Shown here: positions 35,425 to 44,903 of the stretch, piece after piece
How the letters are laid out: each line of letters begins with the position of its first letter
How positions within the stretch are numbered: the stretch's first letter is position 1
From: Bacteroidales bacterium
GTDB taxonomy: Bacteria; Bacteroidota; Bacteroidia; Bacteroidales; F082
Direction: 5' to 3'
DNA length: 64,000 nucleotides
Assembly (NCBI GenBank): GCA_028696715.1
Contig: JAQVGO010000002.1
Coordinates: 1-64,000, forward strand
Translations under genes and position numbers: made by a program
The notes under the pieces: generated by a model
What the model saw: the letters and a program-made list of their open reading frames with translations, nothing else
What the model was told of the DNA's origin: nothing
Database searches by the model: none

Positions 35425-36039
35425 ATGTCATTCACAGATCAAATAAAATCGAATCCAAAGCTTAAGAAACTGGCACTTTGGATGCTCATGCCAAAAAATC
35501 AGGCCAGGCCCCGGTTATGGGTAAAACTCTTTCTGAATCCCATCAAACATCATAAAGGAAAAGGTGCATTGATCAGAAGAAGAACCCGAATGGATGTGCT
35601 TCCGTTCAACCATTTTTCGATAGGAGATCATTCTACCATTGAAGATTTTGCCACAATAAATAATGGCGTAGGAGCTGTGATTATCGGCGATCGCACCCGA
35701 ATTGGCCTTGGTTGCGTACTGATCGGCCCTGTTACTGTGGGTAATGATGTTATGTTTGCTCAAAACATTGTCGTTTCGGGTCTTAATCACGGTTATCAGG
35801 AGATCAACATGCCTCCGAGCCTTCAGCCTGTCGAAACAAAACCGATAACAATAAAAGATGAAGTTTGGATTGGAGCAAATGCTGTATTAACGGCTGGCAT
35901 AACGGTTGGCAAACATGCCGTAATAGCTGCCGGAAGCATTGTTACCAAAGATGTACCGGATTATTCTATTGCTGCAGGCAATCCTGCCAGGATTCTAAAA
36001 AAATACAATCCGGAATCCAAAGAATGGGAAAGGATTTAA
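35425..36039 (+). CDS. hexapeptide-repeat acyltransferase (WbbJ/LbetaH family)
   Basis: 204 aa. Left-handed beta-helix with imperfect hexapeptide repeats running from about residue 60 to 185 (IGDHST, IIGDRTRIGLGCVLIG, VWIGANAVLTAGITVGKHAVIAAGSIVTKDV), and a catalytic His candidate in SGLNHGYQ. The family acetylates sugar hydroxyl or amino groups using acetyl-CoA as a trimer. In this position it most likely acetylates the repeat unit or the finished polymer. Confidence 0.88.
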   Translation: MSFTDQIKSNPKLKKLALWMLMPKNQARPRLWVKLFLNPIKHHKGKGALIRRRTRMDVLPFNHFSIGDHSTIEDFATINNGVGAVIIGDRTRIGLGCVLIGPVTVGNDVMFAQNIVVSGLNHGYQEINMPPSLQPVETKPITIKDEVWIGANAVLTAGITVGKHAVIAAGSIVTKDVPDYSIAAGNPARILKKYNPESKEWERI

Positions 36040-36064
36040 AATTTTCAGTAACAAATGAGTAATT

Positions 36065-36871
36065 ATGCATAAAATCATTACATTTTTACGCTACCTGAAA
36101 GATAACTTACAATACGGGCAAATATTACTGGTGTTTGCTTCAATCATATATTTAATTACTGGCAGATCATATCCAAGAACGCGGCTATTCAGAGGCAGGC
36201 TTGGATTATTTCTGCACCGGAAAGGCTCGCTTGATTTTCAATTTGGTAACTATGCCTATGAGTGGAGCGTGAAGCAATTTTTTCTAAGGCATTACAGTCA
36301 TTATAATTCATTTATTGATGTAGGTGCCAATATGGGAACCTACACCATAATGTTTGCAAAAAAGGGGATGAAGACGATTGCTTTTGAACCATCAGCATCT
36401 AACTTCAAAGCATTGCAAATCAATATCATGCTTAATGATTTAGAACGAAAAGTGAGCAGTTACAACCTTGGATTAGATAGCAAAAATCGCAATGCTAGTT
36501 TTGTTTTTGATCCTGTGAATACCGGAGCATCTCACCTAAGCAGCGTACAATTCCATGATCCTGTCACAGATGAAAGAGGAGAAATAACTGAAGTACAACT
36601 TGTTACTCTTGATTTCTTACAGGATAACCTTCCAATACAAGCCGAAGATGCAGTTCTGATGAAAATTGATGTGGAAGGAATGGAAGAATATGTTATTAAA
36701 GGAGCGAAAGATTTTATTCAAAAACACAAAGAGCTCTTGATAGTAATGGAAAGTGTTCATTCCGGTGAGGAAAAACTCAAGTCGGTGCTTTCAGAAATAG
36801 CTGAATTTGAATTTCTTCCGGTAGATTCGCTCAACTTTGCTGCAAAAAAAATTAAAAACCATCAAACATAA
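36065..36871 (+). CDS. FkbM-family methyltransferase
   Basis: 268 aa. The SAM-binding loop is DVGANMGTYTIMFA (about 92-105), followed by FEPSASNFKALQINI and the FkbM-typical LMKIDVEGMEEYVIKGA. N-terminal 60 residues are basic and hydrophobic, suggesting loose membrane contact. It would O-methylate a sugar in the polysaccharide. It sits between the acyltransferase and another GT2 gene. Confidence 0.88.
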   Translation: MHKIITFLRYLKDNLQYGQILLVFASIIYLITGRSYPRTRLFRGRLGLFLHRKGSLDFQFGNYAYEWSVKQFFLRHYSHYNSFIDVGANMGTYTIMFAKKGMKTIAFEPSASNFKALQINIMLNDLERKVSSYNLGLDSKNRNASFVFDPVNTGASHLSSVQFHDPVTDERGEITEVQLVTLDFLQDNLPIQAEDAVLMKIDVEGMEEYVIKGAKDFIQKHKELLIVMESVHSGEEKLKSVLSEIAEFEFLPVDSLNFAAKKIKNHQT

Positions 36872-36877
36872 CAAATC

Positions 36878-38068
36878 ATGTTAACCTTAAAAGTTGTTTT
36901 CTGGGTTTTACTTTTCCTGGTTTTTTACACTTACCTGGGATATGGCGTGTTACTTTACCTTTTGGTCAGAATAAAAAGATTATTCAAGCGGAAAATAACT
37001 GTGAATAAGGAATATGAACCGGAAGTAACACTTTTTGTGGCTGCTTATAATGAGAAAGATTATGCCGAGGCAAAAGTTGCCAATGGTTTTGAACTGGACT
37101 ATCCTCAAGAAAAGATAAAACAACTCTGGGTTACAGATGGCTCAGACGATGGCACACCTGAAATACTTAAAAAGTACGCTGACAAAGGCGTTGAGGTGTA
37201 TCACGAAAACGCCCGGGGTGGCAAAATAGGTGCAATGAATCGCGGGATGCAATTCGTTAAAACTCCCATCGTAATTTTTTCTGATGGCAACACAAGCTTA
37301 GGCAAAGAATCTGTTAGAAGAATTGTCAAACTGTTTAGCAATCCCAAAGTTGGTTGCGTTTCGGGCGAAAAACGAATTTTTAGTAAAGAAAAAGACACCG
37401 CTGCCGGAACAGAAGGCATTTACTGGAAATACGAATCTACCTTAAAAAAGTGGGATGCAGAATTGTATTCCGTTGTTGGAGCTGCCGGTGAATTATTTGC
37501 CATCAGAACAGCATTGTTTCAGGAAGTTGAAAAAGACACCTTACTCGACGATTTCATTATTTCATTGCGAGTTGCCATGAAAGGATACACCATTCAATAC
37601 GATCCCGAAGCCTATGCCATCGAAACGGCTTCAGCAAACGTAAAAGAAGAACTGAAAAGAAAAGTCAGAATCGCTGCTGGTGGCATCCAGTCAATCATCA
37701 GGCTAAGTCCATTGTTGAATATCTTCAAATTTGGAATGCTGTCGTTTCAATATATTTCGCATCGTGTTTTGAGATGGACACTCGCCCCGCTTTCATTACC
37801 TTTTATCCTGATTATTAATGCTTTGATTGCTTATTATGCAGGCTTCAGAAATTTCGCTGATTTTTATGTACTTTTGTTTTACGGCCAGTTATTGTTTTAC
37901 ACCTTAGCCTTGTTAGGCTGGTATTTAGAAAACAAAGCCATAAAAGTGAAAGCACTATTTATACCTTATTACTTCTTTATCATGAATTATGCTGTTTTAC
38001 TGGGAATGAAGCGCTATTTCAAAGGAAGTCAAAGCGTTAACTGGGAAAGAGCCAAACGCGGAAAGTGA
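36878..38068 (+). CDS. membrane GT2 glycosyltransferase
   Basis: 396 aa. N-terminal helix (about 3-27), then a GT2 domain with VAAYNEKDYAEAKV, TDGSDDGTPEIL, a metal site written SDGNT (DxN rather than DxD), LDDFIISLRVAMKGY as the acceptor region, and three C-terminal hydrophobic segments. It is not a close copy of B1/B2. The stop overlaps the ATG of the beta-helix gene (TGATG), indicating coupling. Confidence 0.87.
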   Translation: MLTLKVVFWVLLFLVFYTYLGYGVLLYLLVRIKRLFKRKITVNKEYEPEVTLFVAAYNEKDYAEAKVANGFELDYPQEKIKQLWVTDGSDDGTPEILKKYADKGVEVYHENARGGKIGAMNRGMQFVKTPIVIFSDGNTSLGKESVRRIVKLFSNPKVGCVSGEKRIFSKEKDTAAGTEGIYWKYESTLKKWDAELYSVVGAAGELFAIRTALFQEVEKDTLLDDFIISLRVAMKGYTIQYDPEAYAIETASANVKEELKRKVRIAAGGIQSIIRLSPLLNIFKFGMLSFQYISHRVLRWTLAPLSLPFILIINALIAYYAGFRNFADFYVLLFYGQLLFYTLALLGWYLENKAIKVKALFIPYYFFIMNYAVLLGMKRYFKGSQSVNWERAKRGK

Positions 38069-39705
38069 TGAAAAAACTAATGCTGATTTATGGCCTCTTT
38101 GTAATTGTTTGGGTTAGCCAGGCATTTTCGGCTTATGCCCAAAATTGCGATCATCTCATCAGCAGCAGCCAAACTGTAGTGGATGGAGCTAATATACAGC
38201 CCGGCGATACCATCTGCCTCGAAAGCGGGAACCGAACTTATCTTCTCTTCAGAAATATTTCAGGAACTGAAAATCTACCAGTAATAATTGTTAATCAGGG
38301 TAATGTCATCATTGATACTGATCATTTTTACGGGATAAAAACTTCAAATTGTAAACATCTAAAAATAATCGGAAGTCAGCCTGCTGAATCTACCTATGGC
38401 ATTAAAGTTCAACGTGTTGGAAATGGTGCCGGTATCACACTAGACGACCTGAGCACGAATATTGAACTAGCTGGAATTGAAATCTCACACACGGCTCTGG
38501 CAGGCATTTATGCCAAAACTGACCCTGATTGCAGTTTTGAGGCCACACGTGAAAAGTTTACCTTTTACAAGCTCGAAATTCACGATTGCTATCTGCATCA
38601 TATCGGTGATGAAGGTTTTTATGTTGGCAGTTCAAAATATACCGGACAATACCTGCCGGATTGCGACACAACCGTATTGCCTCACCTCATGCATAATGTT
38701 TTGATTTACAATAATCTGATTGAAGATACTGGTTGGGATGGTTTGCAGGTGAGCAGTGCCGTGGGTGATTGCCGGATTTATAATAACCGGATTTTTCGCG
38801 ACTCCAATAAGGAAACCTTTAATCAAATGTCAGGTATTTTAATCGGGGGAGGTTCCAAATGCGATTGTTATAACAATCAAATCTTTGACGGCAAAGGTGA
38901 TGGCATCGATTTTTTTGGTCATGGCGACAGTAAAATTTATAACAACCTCATCGTGAGAGCTGGTAAAAGCTTTGAACCTGAAAATCCCGATGAATCACGA
39001 CACGGCATTTTTATCGGAACAGCTCCTGATAACAGCAGCTCCAGTCTTTCCCTGCTTCACAACACCATCATCGATCCCAAAACTACTGGTATCAGGTATT
39101 TTAACTCCTATACAGCCTTTAATTATATTGCTAATAATTTGATAACCAGGCCTGGAGCCTTTGATCAATTGGGCAATAATGCTTACTTTAATCATAGTCT
39201 GACAACTGATTTGTACGAATTAACCGGCAATTTATTTACACAATCCATTGATCTGGTGAATTTTGTGTCTTTCTCAGAAGACAACTTCGATCTGAATGCT
39301 GAATCACCTGCTATTAACAGTGCAACCGATCTTGGCTATTCTGCGATTTTGTTTGACATACTAGAGCGTCCCCGTCCGCATAATAATGGTTTTGATCAGG
39401 GAGCCTTTGAATGTCAGGATGTTAATGCATCTATTGCTCAGATTAGCAACAAAAATAAGAAGCCATATACCATCATTTATAAACAGACAGAAGAAGTTAT
39501 TCGGATTGAGGTTACAAAAGTTGAATCACCACTTTCTTTTGAAATTATTGATATGAACGGACATGTAGTTTTCCGAAATCCCGACAAAGATTTTTATAGT
39601 AAAGTCTATCACTTGCCCATATCTCACTTGAATAATGGAGTTTACATATTGAAAATAATTGGATTTGAAAGGGTTTATGTCGAAAAGCTCGGTTTGTTCC
39701 GCTAA
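38068..39705 (+). CDS. secreted parallel beta-helix protein with T9SS sorting domain
   Basis: 545 aa. Sec signal peptide (1-26, ending AYAQ). Residues 30-420 have repeated short strands with Asn/Ile stacks (GIEISHTALAGIY, RIYNNRIF, CDCYNNQIFDG, KIYNNLIV), typical of right-handed beta-helix pectate lyase-like folds. The last 75 residues (FEIIDMNGHVVFR, LNNGVYILKIIG, ending KLGLFR) match a type A T9SS C-terminal domain, so the protein should be delivered to the cell surface. It could bind, cleave or epimerise the polysaccharide. Catalytic residues are not identifiable. Confidence 0.85.
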   Translation: MKKLMLIYGLFVIVWVSQAFSAYAQNCDHLISSSQTVVDGANIQPGDTICLESGNRTYLLFRNISGTENLPVIIVNQGNVIIDTDHFYGIKTSNCKHLKIIGSQPAESTYGIKVQRVGNGAGITLDDLSTNIELAGIEISHTALAGIYAKTDPDCSFEATREKFTFYKLEIHDCYLHHIGDEGFYVGSSKYTGQYLPDCDTTVLPHLMHNVLIYNNLIEDTGWDGLQVSSAVGDCRIYNNRIFRDSNKETFNQMSGILIGGGSKCDCYNNQIFDGKGDGIDFFGHGDSKIYNNLIVRAGKSFEPENPDESRHGIFIGTAPDNSSSSLSLLHNTIIDPKTTGIRYFNSYTAFNYIANNLITRPGAFDQLGNNAYFNHSLTTDLYELTGNLFTQSIDLVNFVSFSEDNFDLNAESPAINSATDLGYSAILFDILERPRPHNNGFDQGAFECQDVNASIAQISNKNKKPYTIIYKQTEEVIRIEVTKVESPLSFEIIDMNGHVVFRNPDKDFYSKVYHLPISHLNNGVYILKIIGFERVYVEKLGLFR

Positions 39706-39716
39706 AAAAATCCAAT

Positions 39717-40517
39717 ATGCAAGTAAAAAGCCTGATACCGTTAAACCTGGGTATATTTTTACGGAATAATTACTTGTTCCTGAAAGGATTAGCCTTTAGA
39801 GGCAATCGTTTTTACTGTCCCTTCTGCAATTCAGGCTATCGGGACTTTTTAGATGGAGGAACATCCACTGAAATCAATGAAAAGCTTGAGGTAATAGGTG
39901 CCGGATTACGTCCTAAAACAATTTGTCCGGGCTGTCATTCCAACGATCGTGAAAGATTAATACACTGGCTTTTCGAAAATCTTTATCCCATTTCCGCAAC
40001 CGACAAAATCCTTCATATTGCACCTGAACCCTCTTTAGGCCGGTATTTAAAGGCAAAAAGCCCCAATGGATACATCTCAGGTGTAAAATACTACGAAGGT
40101 TTCTATTACCCTCCGGGGGTCAAATTATTGGATTTGCTTGAGCTGCCTTTCCAAAACGAGCATTTCGACTGGATAATTTGCAATCATGTGCTGGAACACA
40201 TCCCCGACGATTTTGCTGCCATGCAGGCTATCTTCAGGATTTTAAAAAATGGAGGTAAAGCCATTTTACAGGTTCCCTGGTCTCCCCTGCTCAACACAAC
40301 CAAAGAAGATGCTAACATTCAGGATCCGCAGGAACGCGAGGCTGCCTTTGGCCAATTTGATCATGTGAGAATTTATGGCAAAGATTATCCCTCACGCCTA
40401 AAAAAAGCTGGTTTCAAGCTGGAAATATTACAATTTGATGAATTACAAATACCCCCGAATGATCTAGAGAGGCTACGGCTTAATCAGAAAGAATGTATCT
40501 TTATTGTCTCAAAATGA
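39717..40517 (+). CDS. SAM-dependent methyltransferase with N-terminal CxxC zinc-like motifs
   Basis: 266 aa. Residues 38-75 contain CPFC and CPGC pairs that could bind zinc. Then follows a class I methyltransferase with the ILHIAPEPSLGRYL nucleotide region, CNHVLEHIPDD, and a GGKAILQVPWSP strand. It is likely a sugar or small-molecule methyltransferase of this locus. A split zinc site plus methyltransferase layout is common in polysaccharide clusters. The stop is 4 bp before the sensor kinase ATG. Confidence 0.82.
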   Translation: MQVKSLIPLNLGIFLRNNYLFLKGLAFRGNRFYCPFCNSGYRDFLDGGTSTEINEKLEVIGAGLRPKTICPGCHSNDRERLIHWLFENLYPISATDKILHIAPEPSLGRYLKAKSPNGYISGVKYYEGFYYPPGVKLLDLLELPFQNEHFDWIICNHVLEHIPDDFAAMQAIFRILKNGGKAILQVPWSPLLNTTKEDANIQDPQEREAAFGQFDHVRIYGKDYPSRLKKAGFKLEILQFDELQIPPNDLERLRLNQKECIFIVSK

Positions 40518-40521
40518 GAAA

Positions 40522-42861
40522 ATGTCGATGAAACCCACCACAACAAACAGAACGCATCCGTCTATCCTGCTCTTTTTGTGCTGTCTATTGTTGTTTACGG
40601 TACGTGATTCTTTTGCTGATGAAAAAACATTTCCAAAAACTAGTTTGGCCAGAGACATTATCCTTTTAACGAATTCGAGCACCGATACGAACCTCTTGGC
40701 TGATAAGATATTTGAGACCAAAACACTTTCAACTGCTCAAAGTTTAATGGATTGGGGCTTAATGCATTACGCAAATGAAATGCTTCAAATAACAAGTAAT
40801 CGTTTTGAGCATATCGCAAGCGATAAATCCAAACTGATATTTACACAATTAAAATTGATTTCTGGCAAATATACTACCGATCTCGAGAGCCTGAAAAATT
40901 ATCTTCTACTCGCCGAAAGGCTTAACAATACTGAACATCAGCAGTTTGGATATGCTTTAATTTTTAAATATTTCAGATCAAAAAATGAGACAAACAGAGC
41001 GCAACGCTATTATAAGGTAGTAAAACAAGAACTTGAAAATCAAGTACTAAGCTTGCCAATTATGCTTGAAATGCGCCTTCTGGATCAAGATTTAAAATCA
41101 AAAGCAGCTCTTAGAGAGCTGATAAGCAAAAAGTTTGAAAGCGAACTCATTCAATGGGTAAACAGCTGGTATTTAACAGAATATCTCAAGCTTGCTGATA
41201 CTTCTGATCACTTACTCATCGATCATCTGTTCACCCTGCCTCAAATCATGCAAGATAAGTTATTATATGCTGTAATTTGGCAGAAAAAGGCACAGTTCAC
41301 TGTTTCAAACACACCGGAAAAGAGCTTTAAAAATTTTCTTGTTGCTGACTCTATCTTTCGTGAAGCAGCCTTAATAAGCCAGCTCTATGAAACTGAATTG
41401 GCAGATCAAATCGACAAATTACAGGCTGAACAAAACCTCTCAGAGCATAGGCAATACCTAAATTGGAAAATAATCCTATTAAGCTTGATAACAGTGCTTA
41501 TCGTTTTCATTTTATGGTACTTATTCAAGCTAAAGAAAGCAGCAAAAAACAAGACGTTGAACATTGACAATTCTATTAATCAGCTAAAGGAAAAACTTCA
41601 ACTCGCTAAAGTTCAGATTGATGAACGAGTTAGGTCCCGCGAAATTTCCATTGAAAACGAGATTAAGGAAATTGAAATGCTCGACAAAATCCTGAAAAGT
41701 ACTTTAAAAAATGCCGAAGAAGCTAACTTTCAAAAAAATGCCTTTATGGCAAATATGAGCCACGAAATCAGGACCCCTTTAAATGGAATACTGGGTTTTT
41801 CAAGTTTGCTGGGTATGGAATTGGCCAAAATGGACGAACCGGAGCTTTTCGAGTATTCCAGCAGCATTAAAAAAAGCGGTGACAAATTATTACATCTGCT
41901 TAATAATATTATAGATATCAGTAGGTTACAAGCAAACGACATAGCACTTAAGCCGCAATACTTTTCGATGAAGCAAGTGATGGATGAAGTTTTAAAAGAA
42001 TACACTTTAAAAGCAAATGATAAAGGCTTGACCCTTTTAAATGACACCCAAACAAGTATTAAAATTAATACTGACGAACAGATACTAAAACGAATACTAA
42101 GTGAATTAATCGATAATTGCATCAAATATACCAACAAAGGCTATGTTAAGCTTTTTGCTGAAAAAAATACTGAAAAAGAGCTTATTAAGATGGTGTTATC
42201 AGATACCGGACAAGGAATAGACCAAACTTTTCTCGACAACATTTTTGAGCCTTTCAAGCAGGACAAGCAAGGCTATTCCAGGCAATATCAGGGAGCCGGA
42301 CTTGGCTTGCCTTTGGCTAAAAGTATGACTGAACTACTTGGTGGCCAATTTGATATAAAATCGGAAAAAGTAAAAGGAACAACCATCACTATCACCTTGC
42401 CTGTTAACTATAAGCAAGTAACAACTGAAGCCAACATTGATCAGAACCTGACATCAAAAACGGGCTTGCTTAAGTCAGAAAACCCATTAATACTTTTGGT
42501 TGAAGATGATTTGCCCAACAGCATTGTTATTAGCAAATTTTTAGAAAGATTTGGTAGCGTAGTTCAGGCTGGCAATGGTGAAGAAACTATCTTATTAATT
42601 AAAGAATCAATCCGTAATGCTGAAATTTTCGATCTGATCTTGATGGATATCAACCTGCCGGCACCCTGGGACGGCATCATCTTAATGCAATATATCCGAG
42701 AAAATTATCCTCAGTACCAGAACATACCTTTTGTCGCGCAAACTGCTTATGGCATGTCTGGTGATGAACAAAGATTTCTGGAGGCAGGCTTTGAGGCTTA
42801 TATCGCAAAACCAATTTCTTTTGAGGAACTTCAGTTTATCTTAACAAAACAAGTTGATTAG
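40522..42861 (+). CDS. hybrid sensor histidine kinase with receiver domain
   Basis: 779 aa. Signal-like hydrophobic N-terminus, a periplasmic helical sensor region (about 40-310), one membrane helix (about 316-336), a coiled coil, then HisKA with MSHEIRTPLNG (His near 413), HATPase with DNCIKYTNKG and GAGLGLPLAKS, and a C-terminal receiver (about 656-779) with Asp709 in LILMDINLP and Lys in IAKPISF. There is no output domain. The ATG at 40522 is used because the TTG at 40504 lies inside the preceding gene. It probably feeds phosphate to the stand-alone receivers of this locus. Confidence 0.9.
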   Translation: MSMKPTTTNRTHPSILLFLCCLLLFTVRDSFADEKTFPKTSLARDIILLTNSSTDTNLLADKIFETKTLSTAQSLMDWGLMHYANEMLQITSNRFEHIASDKSKLIFTQLKLISGKYTTDLESLKNYLLLAERLNNTEHQQFGYALIFKYFRSKNETNRAQRYYKVVKQELENQVLSLPIMLEMRLLDQDLKSKAALRELISKKFESELIQWVNSWYLTEYLKLADTSDHLLIDHLFTLPQIMQDKLLYAVIWQKKAQFTVSNTPEKSFKNFLVADSIFREAALISQLYETELADQIDKLQAEQNLSEHRQYLNWKIILLSLITVLIVFILWYLFKLKKAAKNKTLNIDNSINQLKEKLQLAKVQIDERVRSREISIENEIKEIEMLDKILKSTLKNAEEANFQKNAFMANMSHEIRTPLNGILGFSSLLGMELAKMDEPELFEYSSSIKKSGDKLLHLLNNIIDISRLQANDIALKPQYFSMKQVMDEVLKEYTLKANDKGLTLLNDTQTSIKINTDEQILKRILSELIDNCIKYTNKGYVKLFAEKNTEKELIKMVLSDTGQGIDQTFLDNIFEPFKQDKQGYSRQYQGAGLGLPLAKSMTELLGGQFDIKSEKVKGTTITITLPVNYKQVTTEANIDQNLTSKTGLLKSENPLILLVEDDLPNSIVISKFLERFGSVVQAGNGEETILLIKESIRNAEIFDLILMDINLPAPWDGIILMQYIRENYPQYQNIPFVAQTAYGMSGDEQRFLEAGFEAYIAKPISFEELQFILTKQVD

Positions 42862-42971
42862 TCATGTAAAAATTCAACTAAAAAATAGAAATAGTTTTAA
42901 TATGAAACAGGATTACTAAACACATGAAATGGGAACAAATTGATTACCAATAAAAAATCTATCGCGACCAA

Positions 42972-43002
42972 TTCGAATTACAATGGAATTTTAATACCTT
43001 TG
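42972..43002 (+). promoter_or_regulatory. promoter for stand-alone receiver gene
   Basis: TTCG (42972-42975), 19 bp, TACCTTTG (42995-43002), a perfect TAnnTTTG box. The start codon is about 70 bp further on. Confidence 0.55.
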
Positions 43003-43070
43003 CACACTTAGAAACAATAAACAAAAAGAGGAATTCATTTTTTATTTCATAAAATCTGGAGAACAACAAA

Positions 43071-43469
43071 TTGAATACCGAGGAAAACAAACAAACACTT
43101 CATATCCTCCTTGTTGAAGACAATGAGTTAAACCAAAAGTTTGCCATTGCTGTGCTTAAACGACTTGGGCATACATATGAACTTGCCGAGAATGGTGCAA
43201 TTGGCTTCCAAAAGTTTACTGAAGGCAAGTTTGATCTCATTCTGATGGATATTCAAATGCCTGAAATGAACGGTATTGAAGCTACTTTGGCTATCCGCGA
43301 TTATGAAAAGAAAAATGGCATACAAAAGCCTGTTCCAATTATTGCTGTTACTGCTTTTGCAATGGAACACGACAAAAGAAATTGCATGGAAGCCGGCATG
43401 AATGAGTTTCTTACCAAACCCTATAAGCCTTTGGAAATGAGTGCAAAAATTGACAAAGTAATGAAATAA
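43071..43469 (+). CDS. single-domain response regulator (receiver only)
   Basis: 132 aa with only a receiver domain: acidic pair in LLVEDNELN, phospho-acceptor Asp in LILMDIQMPEMNG, Thr in VTAFAME and Lys in LTKPYKP. It resembles the receiver domains of hybrid kinases more than CheY. The start is TTG at 43071, since no ATG occurs before the conserved beginning. It has its own promoter and is followed by a bidirectional hairpin. It is likely a phosphate acceptor from the hybrid kinase encoded just upstream. Confidence 0.88.
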   Translation: MNTEENKQTLHILLVEDNELNQKFAIAVLKRLGHTYELAENGAIGFQKFTEGKFDLILMDIQMPEMNGIEATLAIRDYEKKNGIQKPVPIIAVTAFAMEHDKRNCMEAGMNEFLTKPYKPLEMSAKIDKVMK

Positions 43470-43500
43470 AAAAAAAACCGCTGTAATTAGCGGTTTTTTT
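43469..43500. terminator. bidirectional hairpin terminator
   Basis: CCGCT (43478-43482) pairs with AGCGG (43489-43493), flanked by A7 on the left and T7 on the right, so it can end transcription from both the receiver gene and the convergent FKBP operon. Confidence 0.85.
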
Positions 43501-43512
43501 ATAGTTAAGCTC

Positions 43513-44847
43513 TCATTCAATCACTTCGAGCAATTCAACATCAAAAACTAAGGGCGAATAAGCCGGAATGTCCTCTCCCCGTGCAACGCCGCCATACGCC
43601 AGATTAGAAGGTAAGAGCAAAGTAGCTTTACCTCCGGCTTTCATCATGGCAATACCTTCGTCCCAGCCCTGGATTACCTGTCCTTTGCCCAGCTCAAAAC
43701 TGAATGCCTGTCCCCCATCCAGTGAGGATTGCAATTTCTGTCCTTCGATATTATACAAGGTATAATGCACTTTAACTGTTTTACCGCTTTCGGCTTGCGC
43801 ACCCGTACCCGCTTCTTTTTCAATATAATACAATCCGCTTTCGCTGGGCTGGATGTTGATATTGTGCTGTTTGAGGTAGGCAGAAATTTTCTTTGACTCA
43901 TTTTGCCTTGCCAAATCTGCTGCCGCCTGCTCTGCTTTTCTGGCAGCTTCCCGCTCTTTATCTGCTTGTTCTTTCGTTTTGATGTCAACAAGCTCTGTTT
44001 CATAAATCAGGGTAGTGTAAGGCAAAACCATTTGCCCTCTTCCAAGGCTGTCAAAGGCAAGTGAAGAAGGAACAATCAGGCGATTTTTTCCACCTTTTCG
44101 CAAATAGCCAATTCCTTCGTCAAATCCTTTTGTATCAAAGATTTCTCCGTAGGTAACCTCCATAGGATCGCGACCAAGTGAGGTAAAAAGCTGGTTGCCA
44201 TCAATATCGCTAATTGTGAAATGCACTTTTAAAACATCACCCGCTTGTGGTTTTCGGCCTGTTCCTCGTTTTAAATCCATCACATATAATCCGGATTCCA
44301 TTGTTTCAAAATCTCCATCCAATGATTGTAAGAAGTCCTCTAGCTTTGTTTGTTCTTCTTCCTTGCGTTGCTTCAAAAATGCCTGCTCTTCGGCAATCAC
44401 TTCAGCTTCTGTTTGAATACTTAATAATCTGATATCAAAATACATAGGACTGCCCGCCGTAACAAATTCAGGTAAAGTTGAAACACCGGCAGTAACCATA
44501 TAGAAGGAATCAGCCGGAAATACGATGGTAGCCGAATCACCTTCGTGAAGTTCGATAAGCGCAGCATACAAATCGCCTTCAAAAGTCGGTTCGATGATAG
44601 GAAATTTCAATGGTTCCTCAAAAAGCTTTGAGTCAAAAAGAACAGTATCTTCGAGATAATACTTCATCTCCACCTCAACAACATCATTTAAAACTGCTTC
44701 ATCCGTTGCATCACTTTTCTCGTGATATTTAATATAAACACCGTTTTCTGATTTGTCGAACCCGGGATAAGGAGATTGTGAACAAGCACTCAAAAGCCCG
44801 ACAAGCCCAAGCACAATCAAGAAAACATTCAATTTAATTTTAATCAT
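43513..44847 (-). CDS. FKBP-type peptidyl-prolyl isomerase lipoprotein, three FKBP units
   Basis: 444 aa lipoprotein (lipobox LSAC near residue 22). Three FKBP-like units: about 30-150 (degenerate; lacks most active-site aromatics), about 180-290 (intermediate), and about 335-444 (VKVHYTLYN, GQVIQGWDEGIAMMKAGGKATLLLPSNLAYGG), which is canonical. A charged helical linker (about 290-335, rich in Ala/Glu/Lys) joins the last two. It would act as a periplasmic or outer-membrane proline isomerase/chaperone. The ATG at 44845-44847 was chosen for the signal sequence. It is third of three FKBP genes in a row. Confidence 0.85.
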   Translation of the reverse strand: MIKIKLNVFLIVLGLVGLLSACSQSPYPGFDKSENGVYIKYHEKSDATDEAVLNDVVEVEMKYYLEDTVLFDSKLFEEPLKFPIIEPTFEGDLYAALIELHEGDSATIVFPADSFYMVTAGVSTLPEFVTAGSPMYFDIRLLSIQTEAEVIAEEQAFLKQRKEEEQTKLEDFLQSLDGDFETMESGLYVMDLKRGTGRKPQAGDVLKVHFTISDIDGNQLFTSLGRDPMEVTYGEIFDTKGFDEGIGYLRKGGKNRLIVPSSLAFDSLGRGQMVLPYTTLIYETELVDIKTKEQADKEREAARKAEQAAADLARQNESKKISAYLKQHNINIQPSESGLYYIEKEAGTGAQAESGKTVKVHYTLYNIEGQKLQSSLDGGQAFSFELGKGQVIQGWDEGIAMMKAGGKATLLLPSNLAYGGVARGEDIPAYSPLVFDVELLEVIE

Positions 44848-44903
44848 AAATTTTTGATTTAAAGTAATATAGCATCCAATATGACACAAGGATGAGTTAG
44901 GTT

